Source: Selaginella moellendorffii (Eukaryota; Streptophyta; Lycopodiopsida; Selaginellales; Selaginellaceae). From it: a stretch of 36,771 bases of DNA. Both the position numbers and the translations under genes were made by a program. The stretch lies in the NCBI RefSeq assembly GCF_000143415.4, contig NW_003314288.1, forward strand, positions 1,076,316 through 1,113,086, given 5' to 3'. Below are positions 21,921 through 29,740 of this stretch, in pieces. The stretch's first letter is position 1; the number at the start of each line of letters is the position of its first letter. The notes below the pieces were generated by a model. The model made no database searches, had not been told where the DNA came from, and worked only from the letters and a program-made list of their open reading frames with translations.

Positions 21921-22660
21921 CGGAACCAAGAACATGGCACACAAAAATGATAGATCTAGGAATGAGTTCGAGAATTCAAAAATAACACACGCTTGAACGT
22001 CACATCAAATCCTCTGACAAACCAGATCTTATGATTCCTCTGACAAATTTCAAACTGAGTAGCTTCTAGACTTTGCTGTCGGAGGTTGAACTTTGTCACA
22101 TCATGTCCTTGCCTCGATCCAGCTGTGCCATGTCAGTGATTCGAACTTTGCCATGCCGTGTCAGCGATCCGCGACAAGATTATTCGCCGTGTAAAGGAAT
22201 AATTATGCTGTGTGTGTACGTCCATTTATGGCAATATAAGGCCACACGCCATTCAAAGAATAATGCTAGTCAAGCATTTTTTGGTGCATTTTTGGGTTCA
22301 AAATTGCATGAGCCCACACGCTATAAAGTTTACCTGTACCAAAAATAGAAACAGCTTTATTTACTTGGGAATTTAAGTGGTTGAGGCATTTTTAAACTTA
22401 CAAACACATGCCCTACTTACATTCCTTTGGTTGCTTAAAATTCAAAAATATTATAAACCTTTCTTTTTGCATTTTCAATGTTTTCAATTATGGTTTTTGA
22501 TTTTCGCAGGACCAGCCTAGTAATCTATTTGCATCCCGTCATGTTTATAGCTAGCTTTCGTTTGTCCCCTTCGCTAGCCTGAGATACATCTGCTCGGCAT
22601 CTGCCTCTTACAGCATTTGCCCAGAAAGGGCATCTTTCTTCACGCAGCATTTGCCACATG

Positions 22661-22686
22661 TTTAGGGTTTAGGGTTTAAGGTTTAG
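22661..22686 (+). repeat. Plant-type telomeric motif cluster (TTTAGGG)
   Basis: TTTAGGGTTTAGGGTTTAAGG followed by TTTAG: two perfect and one imperfect unit. In plants such short arrays (telo boxes) occur in promoters of growth-related genes; here it sits midway between the two divergent transposon genes. Confidence 0.7.
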
Positions 22687-22856
22687 CAATTCAGTAGCTT
22701 GATAAACATGCAAATACAGAACTTGATGCAAAATCCTTTGATATGTCACAATGCCCCTAGGACCATAAACACATTTCAATAGAGAGGGTCCTTTCATTTC
22801 ATAACTCCTTACGTAAATCTTGGTGAAACCAGAGTTAGTGAAGTTAGTTTCTTGTG

Positions 22857-23160
22857 ATCCCGCATCTGATTGTGATGTCCCTTTGCAGTGTCGATGGAAA
22901 GGTCAATGCACACCAAACTGTAAAATCTTGGAGCAAAATAACGGTCGGATCTATGGCAAATGCCCCTGAAACATTGTAAGGCTCATGTGGTCTCATGTGG
23001 TGTCCGATCGAGATGCTTCTTTGCAGGGTCATCAAGAAAGACATTGTATACCATTCTGTAAAATCTAGTTGCGATCTAATGGTTGGATCTCCAAAAAACT
23101 CAAAAAAATCACGTGCGTGTTAGAATATTCTAGGAATATACTCCTATGTGCCCCTGAAAA
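22857..23160 (+). repeat. Degenerate tandem repeat, units of about 120-165 bp
   Basis: Unit 1 (about 22,857-22,975) runs GATGTCCCTTTGCAG, ACACCAAACTGTAAAATCTTG, GGTCGGATCT, TGCCCCTGAAA. Unit 2 (about 22,983-23,160) runs GATGCTTCTTTGCAG, TACCATTCTGTAAAATCTAG, GGTTGGATCT, TGCCCCTGAAA. Confidence 0.65.
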
Positions 23161-23544
23161 TGGCATGCGGCCCCACGCCATTCAAGAGATAACGCCAGAT
23201 GACACCGAGCATTTTTTGGTGCATTTTTTGGGATTTGTATACCATTCTTTATTTAGCTGAACATCTGGCATTTTTGGAAATACAAGATGCTTTGGAATAT
23301 CCAATCATGCATGGTATAAATATAGCGAGGGTATTAAATGATATCCCAATCATGATCTTTCTTTTGGATTTCGCGTGCATGTAGTCCGAGGAATGATGAC
23401 GTTGCGGATTTCTTTTGGATTTCACGTGCATGCATGCGCGCGGCGATCCAGAAATTAATGGTGGCGCCCAAGTCCGAGGAATGATGACGTGGCGGGATTA
23501 CCAACCGTCATGACATTTCGCGCGTGTGAGGTTAGGTTTTGCAT

Positions 23545-23770
23545 TTTGCTTCGTACTCGCGCTCGCATCGCGCTCCCACTCGCGATCATGCTCACATTCG
23601 CGCTCATCTACCTTCTCTACAGGTTTCTCGTGTGCATCGGCGTCCACTTGCGCTTGCATCACACTCGCGCTCGCATCGCGCTCGTGTGCATCGGCGTCCA
23701 CTTCAAGACACACCCAGTTTGTAACTTCGCCGCCAACTCCGCCACCCACTCCGCCACCCACACGCAGCCC
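23545..23770 (+). repeat. CGCTCGCATCGCG-rich leader of the plus gene
   Basis: Repeated blocks such as TCGCGCTCGCATCGCGCTCC and CACTCGCGCTCGCATCGCGC, together with TGTGCATCGGCGTCCACTT twice, followed by a GCCACCCACTCCGCC run. It is open in several frames because of composition. It precedes the start codon at 23,910 and mirrors the GCTCGCA tract in front of the minus gene. Confidence 0.6.
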
Positions 23771-23909
23771 ACTTGGCGTCCCGGGAGATTTCAGCGCCAC
23801 TCTCCAACTGTAAGTGGTAGAGTAGCCTTGCTACTAAGATCCGCTGCACACACAGTGCACATTTGCCAGCGAGTCCGGCCTCGATTGTCACGCCTCCATT
23901 CGGCTTCAA

Positions 23910-26900
23910 ATGGTAAGTCTTTTAGGCCAAGTAGAAAATGGCATGAGGCCACATGCCATTCAGTAGCAACATTGGCATGCACCGATTGGGCTCTCGAGTG
24001 CAGTCCGGTTACAGATGGCGTGTAGCCTCACGCCATCTTAGGATGCAGCCTCAAGACATCTGATGCAGTGGTGAATGGCGTGTGGCCTCACGTTATTTCC
24101 AGCTACTAGCTTTTCATTTGTCAGCTCTAATTGTTGTGCATTTCTGAACAGGCGAGGAATTGCGTTCTTCTTCCAGCCACTGTCAATGTGGATGCAGAGA
24201 AGGGGGAGGAGCTCACCAGTTGGACTTTTGGGATGGAAGGCGAGGATTTGAGGCTGTACAACACAGATGGTGGGAGAAAAGAATGCATGGGGATCCTCAT
24301 CCAAGTGACAGACACTCCATGCAGTTCCATGCAAGAATATAGACTGGCACTTGTGGTAGAGACAGCGTCTGCCTTCCAGATCCACCTTGCACATCCTAGT
24401 GGCTTCCCGGAGGGGGGCAACGGCTATGAGGAATTCCTAGAGGGAGCTAAGGAGAGGTTGTCCAGGAGGCCCACAATTTCAAAGACGCTGCGGGTCTAAG
24501 AAAATCACATGGAATCCACGGACCTCACCTATGGCAATGTTCAAAAACTATATTCCAACATTGAGTCGTTGAGAGTGCCTCCAGTTCGCGAAGCGAAGGG
24601 GAAGGGGGTCGATCTGGAAACTACCCCGAAGCAGAAAAGGGTGGTCAAGCTCAAGCCGACGTCCGACTCTCCTGCTCCAAAAAAGAAGCTACTCAGTGAT
24701 GCCATTGCCTCGGGTTCGAACACTACACCCACCAAAAAGAAGAGCCGCAAAGAGCAGAAAGAGCAAGAAGAGGCAGCAAAAATCGTCGCAGATAATAGTA
24801 CTTGTTACTATTCCAACAAAGTATATACAATCGACGTGAGCCGTATTGACATCCAAAGCAAATACAACCACAGGCTAGTATCTGATGAGTGGGTGGAGAA
24901 ACTGAAGCAGAAGATGCTAGCAAGTCCAGTAACACTCGACATCGCAGACGTGATCCCCTACTACCGAACAATGAAGGGCGAGATGAGGTTTCCAGACTTG
25001 ATCAATAGGAAGGTGTTGGACGATCAGAACATCCGGTTCTATGCCGTCTCCGGGCAGCATTCTAGCTTGGCGATGCAAGAGATAGTTGTGGATATTATGG
25101 TGGGCGAGGAGGTGAAGAAAGTCTTCAAGACAAGAGTTGTTCGCCTGATAAAAGGCAACTCGCCCCTCCGATCTATCATATACATCTCCCACGCGCAGAA
25201 TGTCAAGCAAGAAATGTGCTACAAATCGGGTCTGCACGAGACATTGGCACGAACACGGAAGCTCTGGGTTCAACTGAAGAAGCCACAAAAACCAGGACAA
25301 GGACGTGCACTAGCAACTAGCGCCTGGCAGGTAAGCCTCGTTGCATGTGGCATAGCATGTGGCCTCACGCCATTTCCATTGCAGGAATTCTCGAGTCTTC
25401 TCTCGAAAACACTGGGGGTCAATGACACACTCAGCATCCATAACATTCTACTTGGGACAAAAGTTGTTTTTGACAAATGGGTAGATGTGCTGAGGAGGTA
25501 CTATGACGGGGAGTTACTAAACTCAATGGGTGTGGAGGACGGCCGGAAGCCCAATGATTTGAAGCTCAACGTCTTGCGTTTCTTGCGGTCTCTAGACGAC
25601 GACAACCTTCTGACAGTGGCTAATGCTCTTCTACGTTGTGAGGTAGTCTTCAACAAGACCAAAATGACTCCCAGCCATATTGTGACATACGAGGACTTGT
25701 GCACGACTCTGAGAGCTCGTGCGCTATTGAAGGATTGGATCTTCGAGCAAGTGGCCGTGGAGAGGGTGAGCATCGACACCACGCAAGAGATGATGGAAGC
25801 GCTGGATTTGTCAAATGAAGACATCGACGAGTACGTGAAGGGGGCCCCCAAGTTCATTGATCTGCTGCGGGATGCCACGAAAAGTAAAGCTGAGAAGTTG
25901 GATCAGTATCCAAGTTTCATTAAGAGGGATGTCGACCGCCGGCTTCAGAAACAGCTCGACCCCTGCAGTAGAGGCCTATCGAGAACCTTACCGGGTATAC
26001 GTGAATTCGGATGAGGATCAAAGGTGGAGGAGCATCATTTCCCAGGGAGATGAGCAAGTCAAGAACATCTTTTGTGTGATGGACTTCACAAACGAGGAGA
26101 TCACTCATGCAGACGAAGTCAGCTCCATCATTGACTTAATGGTGGGACTTACGGAGGTGGAATCTTCAGTCCACTATATGATCTACGACTCCGAATCCTA
26201 TCACAAGTTCTGGAAGGCCTTGAACGAGGTGAAGGGTCGGTTGAAAGGCAAGGGAAAGCTCCAGGTGCAGCATGGGAAATGCTCAGCTGGGTCTTCAACA
26301 CAATAGCGGGTGGGTCACCTACTTCCGACTCCAAGGGCAAATGCGTTGTCGAGTACAACTGCGGCGGACTATTCTTTCGAGCCGCACTACTCAAGGGTGT
26401 CCCGTGTGTTGCGGTGACAAACTCCATTGAAGAGGTGACTTCAATGGAGCATATAATTACAGTTGCCAAAGAAAAACAGTATCTTCTCTGCGAACTTGGT
26501 GAGTACGCACTTTAAGTTTAAATGTTATCTCACAAGCTCTGTATGCAGGAGCGTGGCCACCCCCAGATGCTGAAACGGCGTTAACAGCTACTGTTGAAGA
26601 TACCCATGTTGGGCCAAGCTCACAACATGCACAAGGTAAGGTCACGTGAGGCCTCACGCCATTTTGATTATAGATCGTTGTGAATATTCAGACACAAGGA
26701 CTGAAAAGCGCATTGGTGGCGCGTCGAAGAAGGGCAAACAGACAAGCAATAGGAAAAAAGGAGGTACAAATTATATTTGCAATGGCGTGTGGTCTCATGC
26801 CATTCCTTGCAGGAGACACTTCTTCAAAGGCAAAACAGGCAAGCACCAGCCAAGCTCAAACTGACAGTGGTCATAAAAAGCGAAAGCACGTTGGACAGTC

Positions 26901-29322
26901 GTCGGGATCAGAGGCGTTTGATTCGAAAAGGAAGAAGGGCAACGAAAAGATGATAGGTAATGCCTCGCGGTTATGGCGTGTGTGCTCATGCCATTCATTG
27001 CAGATCAAGGGCTGAGTGAAAGCAGCCAGTCACCACCTCCTGACTCAGATTCCTATGGCGGACTCCCCTTCCCCAATCTTAATGGAGAGGTACAATGGAT
27101 GAGGGATGCTTTTCAAGTTAGGGCCACGTTTTTCTCATCTCGTCGTCTTCGAAGGGTGCAAGAACGTGCAGAAACCATGTTAAGACAGTCGGGTGAGGAT
27201 ACAGTCCTAGGTCACGCACTAAAACAGGCTATGGATGTCTTGTATTTTGAGATGGAGACTCGGCCAGATGATTTTCCCAAGATGGTCCTGGAAGAACAAG
27301 CCATCTAGCCTGAGCAGCCTATGGAAGAAATGCAGGAGGGGGATGAGGAGCCAGAGAAAGATAATGAGCAAGAAGAGCAGAAGGACAAAGAGGAGGACAA
27401 AGAAGAGGAGGACGAAGAAGAGGAGGACGAAGAGGACTTGGATGGTCCTCACAATGGTGACGATCACAATAACGACAACGACGATGATGATGACGATGGC
27501 CAGCCTGAGGTGGCCAAAGAGTAGCGGAGGAAGGTCATACAAGACAAACCATCAGGTAAATAATAGTACATCCATTCCTAACCTTTTACCATTTCTAACA
27601 TTGTCCATGTAGGTTGCAGAGCAAATGGTAAGTAGAGATTATTCAGTTGAATTTACAAACTCTAGCCTTTAGTGTCGAGGAAGGATAGTGCCAAGCAAGG
27701 GTCGAAACGTATGTCCAATCCTTCAGAATCAGCAGTGCACCCAAGTGATATCGGTCCTAGTTCCTCAATAGCAGTTGATGGTAAACACAGTATAGTCGAT
27801 TCAATGTGCTAATGAGTTTGTTTTTAGTAGCACGGGAGGATACCATCTCGATCGAAGGGAGATATTTGGACATGCATATGGATCGGCCAGTGGACTCTAC
27901 TTGCCTGCAAGAGTTATCAGAGCTGGTGGAGGCTACTATCCATATCAACGCCAAGCAAGCTGACCACGCTCCACTTGATGCTGCCCATACCACTGAGTCA
28001 ATCTTGTCCACGTATCCAACTGACGGTGACCAGGCACCATTGGACCCGCATGAGGCCGCCCCAGCCGCCGAGCCGGTCGTATCCTCATTTCCAACGGACT
28101 CAACGTGTGCCCAATCATCTAACTACGCGCCGTTGGAACCTCCCTACACCGCCCCTGCTGCCTGTTCAGTCATGTCCACTTTGCCAATGGAGGCACCAAC
28201 TGAAATGGCGTGTGATCACATGCCATCGGAACCACCCCATGCCACTGTTGAGCCAGTTGTACCAGAGTCTACAGCTGAAATGGCATGTGCCCACACGCCA
28301 TCGGATGCGATTGACCCCACATTGCAGAGGAGAGTATTTCCGCCCTTCACGTTTCCTCGACCAAAACCCTCTCAACGACTATCGGGAGCACCATTCGCTA
28401 ATATTGTAGATGGTAAAATTGACTTGTACCATTTTTTATGCTGACGCATTTCATTTCAGAGTCACGGCGAAGATACTGTATCGTTTTTGATCTGAACGGT
28501 GTCCTTTTCTCCCATGAGCGTGGCTCGTCCTCGAATGTCATTGCACCCTCCAAAGCCTGCAATCGCAAGTTGGTCAAAAGAGACAGATTCACATTAATCA
28601 CATGGGAGAAACTGCGGGATCTAATAATGACCATGCGACACTTAAAACAGAGGGCCGGGTTCAATTTGCAATTGGGAGTTTGGACTTCCATGATGCGCCA
28701 CAATACATTAACGTTGCTACAGATGATGCACGATCAGACGCGAGTAATATTACCATTTGACTTTCTCCTAACGCAGGAGGATTGCTTGACTATGGTCCAT
28801 GTGAGGGGTAGCAAGCCCATCTTCGTCAAGCCAGAGGCTGTAGTGATGAACCGGACTGCTAGGTCAAGTGAAATCCTCATCATCGATGACTCGCCAATTA
28901 AAACTGCAGCGAACACACACACATATGCAGTGCACCCCATCTCTTGCAGTATGGAAACTAGGGAGAAGAAACCGTATGTTCTGGGGGACCTTGCAAAACG
29001 GCTTGGAGCGATGGTGATAGAGAACCGGCCAGTCCAGGAGGTGGCTGCAGAAATCAACCAAATGGTAAATGGAACGGTATATCAGAAGCCATTTGATTGG
29101 ACAGACACCAGTCATCATTTATGGCATGTATATTGTCTAGCCAAGCACTATCCGCATCTCCATAATCTGCTCAACCGGATGGGTTCTTCGACCATTGAAC
29201 ATGAGCGTGGACGTATTAGAGAAGAGATGGCATTACTATTGGGTTTAAATCCTGATAGTGTGGAGAGTGATGAAATTCCAAGATTATTGTATAGGTGTTG
29301 GAGGCAAAAAATAACAGTCTAA
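23910..29322 (+). CDS. Multi-exon unit: ParB/Srx-like plus FCP1/NIF-like phosphatase
   Basis: Proposed whole gene. The start codon (23,910-23,912) is directly followed by a GTAAGT donor, and the frame resumes at 24,152. Exons then run to a TAA at 29,320-29,322, with introns at 23,913-24,151, 25,331-25,384, 25,884-25,968, about 26,236-26,270, 26,499-26,548, 26,636-26,673, 26,764-26,812, 26,957-27,003, 27,556-27,612, 27,628-27,672, 27,781-27,827 and 28,413-28,459. From 26,499 on, eight introns in a row interrupt a codon after its first base and the exons join without frame loss. Three in-frame stops remain (TAA 24,497; TAG 27,306; TAG 27,522). So this is one decayed gene, or two genes with the second starting at an ATG near 27,712. 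The domain logic (DNA-linked ParB-like part, phosphatase end) is inferred. Confidence 0.55.
23913..24151 (+). other. Intron 1, directly after the start codon, with three palindromes
   Basis: Begins GTAAGTC after the A-T-G and ends TTTCTGAACAG before GCGAGGAATTGC, which continues in frame. Palindromes at 23,938-23,959, 24,015-24,036 and 24,075-24,096. Length 239. Confidence 0.6.
24152..24499 (+). CDS. N-terminal exon, unknown domain
   Basis: With the start codon from before intron 1 this encodes about 116 residues beginning M-ARNCVLLPATVNVD. Features: acidic/Gly-rich EKGEELTSWTFGMEGEDL, a strand-rich middle (RKECMGILIQVTDTPC, EYRLALVVETASAFQIHL) and a charged end (EEFLEGAKERLSRRPTISKTLR). It looks like a small beta-rich domain but I recognise no family. 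The frame meets TAA at 24,497, then continues open in the same frame from 24,500, ten bases before an ATG at 24,509. Either the stop is a mutation or a new protein starts at 24,509. Confidence 0.5.
   Translation, partial: ARNCVLLPATVNVDAEKGEELTSWTFGMEGEDLRLYNTDGGRKECMGILIQVTDTPCSSMQEYRLALVVETASAFQIHLAHPSGFPEGGNGYEEFLEGAKERLSRRPTISKTLRV
24500..25330 (+). CDS. Basic linker and ParB/Srx-like domain
   Basis: Counting from the ATG at 24,509: residues 41-84 are Lys-rich with two nuclear-signal-like clusters (KQKRVVKLK, PTKKKSRKEQK). Residues 105-235 resemble the ParB/Srx N-terminal fold. They start with a strand and Arg (YTIDVSRIDIQSKYNHR), a helix (SDEWVEKLKQKM), then FYAVSGQHSSLAMQEI (182-191), where ParB proteins have G-x-R/H-R-xx-A, and a third block VRLIKGNSPLRSIIYISHAQN. 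In bacteria this fold binds CTP or acts as a nuclease; here only the fold resemblance is seen. The usual ParB helix-turn-helix is not evident. The exon ends TGGCAG before GTAAGC (phase 0). Confidence 0.5.
25331..25384 (+). other. 54-nt intron carrying one palindrome
   Basis: GTAAGCCTCG to TTCCATTGCAG. Length is a multiple of three with no stop, so it reads through as coding if not spliced. Palindrome copy at 25,352-25,373 (first half ATAGCATGTGG). Confidence 0.6.
25385..25883 (+). CDS. Helical middle region, unknown function
   Basis: About 166 residues from EFSSLLSKTLG to LLRDATK, mostly predicted helical by eye (WVDVLRRYYDGELLNS, LNVLRFLRSLDDDNLLTVANALL, EMMEALDLSNEDIDEYVKG). No motif that I know. 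It continues the ParB-like exon in frame. A donor AAAA-GTAAAG at 25,884 and an acceptor CCCTGCAG at 25,968 give an 85-nt intron that moves the reading into the frame of the next exon. Without that intron the frame stops at 26,014. Confidence 0.5.
25969..26498 (+). CDS. Alpha/beta region of unknown function
   Basis: Reads EAYREPYRVYVNSDEDQRW, then ISQGDEQVKNIFCVMDF, VHYMIYDSESYHKFWKALNEV, and after a frame change WEMLSWVFNTIAGG, CVVEYNCGGLFFRAALLKG and VAKEKQYLLCELG. The strand-helix alternation suggests a Rossmann-like or nuclease/methyltransferase-like fold, but I see no catalytic motif that settles it. The frame change between 26,235 and 26,271 is solved by a 35-nt GT-AG intron (26,236-26,270, phase 1), shorter than the others, or else is a frameshift. 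A good donor (CTTG-GTGAGT) ends it at 26,498. Confidence 0.45.
26549..27003 (+). CDS. Three small exons of a basic, disordered linker, with mini-introns
   Basis: Exons 26,549-26,635, 26,674-26,763 and 26,813-26,956 encode Pro/Thr/Ser-rich (AWPPPDAETALTATVEDTHV), then Lys-rich sequences (GGASKKGKQTSNRKKGG; SGHKKRKHVGQSSG; DSKRKKGNEKM). The two KKRK-like clusters are good nuclear-signal candidates. Introns are 26,636-26,673 (38 nt), 26,764-26,812 (49 nt) and 26,957-27,003 (47 nt). Each is phase 1 after a G and each contains one palindrome copy (26,642-26,662, 26,782-26,803, 26,973-26,994). Removing all three keeps one open frame. Confidence 0.6.
27004..27555 (+). CDS. Helical segment followed by a highly acidic tract
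   Basis: Starts DQGLSESSQSPPPDSDSYGG, then a helical stretch (EVQWMRDAFQVRATFF, SSRRLRRVQERAETMLRQ, HALKQAMDVLYFEME) to EEQAI and TAG at 27,306. The same frame continues into PEQPMEEMQEGDEEPEKDNE and about 50 Glu/Asp/Lys residues, reaching TAG at 27,522, and stays open again to a donor at 27,556. Acidic tracts of this kind occur in chromatin-associated and activator proteins. Both TAGs could be CAG-to-TAG changes. Alternatively the first is the true end of an upstream gene. Confidence 0.5.
27556..27612 (+). other. 57-nt intron, no palindrome
   Basis: GTAAATAATAG to TGTCCATGTAG, phase 1. Confidence 0.5.
27613..27780 (+). CDS. Microexon (15 nt) and a 108-nt exon
   Basis: 27,613-27,627 encodes only five residues and is flanked by introns of 57 and 45 nt. 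27,673-27,780 encodes a Ser/Lys-rich piece (SRKDSAKQGSKRMSNPS). Phases match on both sides (phase 1). If the downstream phosphatase is a separate gene, the in-frame ATG near 27,712 is its best start. Confidence 0.45.
27781..27827 (+). other. 47-nt intron, no palindrome
   Basis: GTAAACACAG to GTTTGTTTTTAG, phase 1. Confidence 0.6.
27828..28412 (+). CDS. Exon with degenerate protein repeats; two palindromes in coding sequence
   Basis: About 195 residues. After VAREDTISIEGRYLDMHMDRPVD comes a run of degenerate units of about 25 residues with a core APLD/E-P-P/A, then A-A-E-P/S-V-x-S and a P-T/M-D/E end. The first is ADHAPLDAAHTTESILSTYP, the last MACAHTPSDAIDP. The units at MACDHMPS and MACAHTPS are encoded by palindrome copies (28,205-28,226 and 28,280-28,301), 75 bases apart and in the same frame. 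The exon is Pro/Ala/Ser-rich and probably disordered. It ends GAT-G before GTAAAATTG (phase 1), joining the phosphatase exon. Confidence 0.55.
28413..28459 (+). other. 47-nt intron, no palindrome
   Basis: GTAAAATTGAC to GCATTTCATTTCAG, phase 1; joins the repeat exon to the phosphatase exon in frame. Confidence 0.65.
28460..29322 (+). CDS. FCP1/NIF-type HAD phosphatase-like domain
   Basis: About 287 residues. Motif I is FDLNGVLF (Asp codon at 28,489), where most HAD phosphatases have D-x-D; the D-L-N-G form is common in plant FCP1/NIF-domain proteins. Motif II region is LGVWTSMMRHNT (28,675-28,710), matching the 'vWTS' of FCP1/SCP. The third motif IIDDSPIKTAANTHTYAVHP (28,882 on) matches 'IDDSP'. 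A Lys (FVKPEAV) precedes it. The family dephosphorylates Ser/Thr of proteins such as the RNA polymerase II tail. With Asn at motif I's second acid, activity is uncertain. A helical C-terminus follows to TAA at 29,320. Joined by a phase-1 47-nt intron to the repeat exon. Confidence 0.75.
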
Positions 29323-29740
29323 GATGGCATGTATTTATTTAAAAATGTAACTTATTATGGCATGGGGTTCCATGCCATTGTATTAATATTAAAAGACAAT
29401 TCTTTGAGAGGATTTGCATTATACTAGAAGTGTTACAGCATGTTATTGGAAGTCTACGAAGTTGCTTTATTAATAAGGGGAAAGTAAAGATTGAATGGGG
29501 ACTTGGGCTCCACCTAGACTCGGAGCAACTGAGCCAATATTAAAAGGATGGAAAGAAATTGGACGACGATGACAAGGAGAAGAGAGAGGTGAAGCAGTGG
29601 CAGGGGGAGGAGAAGTGATTGAGTAGACATTTCCTTGTTTAAAATAAAATTGCATGTGCCTCAATGCAGTTGAATTTTGTTATATTTATATACTATATAA
29701 AGGTTTGGAAACCTTATTTTACAAGTGGGATAATGACAAC
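29323..29740. other. Right subterminal region of the transposon
   Basis: No gene recognised. Follows the stop of the phosphatase exon; holds a palindrome at 29,357-29,378 (GGTTCC centre) and a half-copy at 29,324. The rest is AT-rich up to the right end. Confidence 0.5.

Larger units (their letters stand above)
21921..23520. promoter_or_regulatory. Divergent intergenic region of the transposon, probably two promoters
   Basis: No gene recognised. It separates the two divergent units and should hold both promoters. It contains palindrome copies (22,228-22,252 with an insertion; 22,304-22,324 degenerate; 23,160-23,181), a TTTAGGG cluster at 22,661-22,686 resembling plant telo-box promoter elements, a degenerate tandem repeat at about 22,857-23,160, and a 75-bp direct repeat (about 22,228-22,300 and 23,160-23,236) sharing CATTTTTTGGTGCATTTTT. 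Confidence 0.45.
16922..29378. repeat. Family of 22-bp palindromes (half-site ATGGCRTGNGG)
   Basis: Copies found by eye start at 16,922, 17,327, 17,740 (truncated), 17,927, 18,087, 18,233, 19,575, 19,632, 21,478, 21,548, 21,646, 22,228 (with insertion), 22,304, 23,160, 23,938, 24,015, 24,075, 25,352, 26,642, 26,782, 26,973, 28,205, 28,280 and 29,357. Each is a half-site followed by its inverse. The best (21,646) has ATGGCATGTGG then CCTCATGCCAT. The outer ATGGC/GCCAT and the GGCC centre are most conserved; R and Y positions and the centre flanks vary. All lie inside the 13-kb transposon. Confidence 0.85.

Noticed and set aside
23489-24025. A 178-codon frame with repeated RTRARIAL/CIGVH segments
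   Set aside because: It covers the GC-rich repeat leader and runs across the intron donor at 23,913; overlapping open frames in other phases point to composition.
25906-25968. A 63-nt intron using the GTATCC donor
   Set aside because: Its length is a multiple of three and does not bring the next exon into frame; the 85-nt choice from 25,884 does.
27625-27712. ATG at 27,625 directly before a donor as a start codon like that at 23,910
   Set aside because: Joining ATG in phase 0 to the next exon gives an early stop; only the phase-1 reading stays open.
16922-29378. Palindromes as a CRISPR array or as bacterial REP sequences
   Set aside because: Spacing is irregular, there are no spacer units or cas genes, and the context is eukaryotic.
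16922-29378. Palindromes as transcription terminators
   Set aside because: They occur in introns, leaders and coding sequence of both genes, with no T-run pattern.
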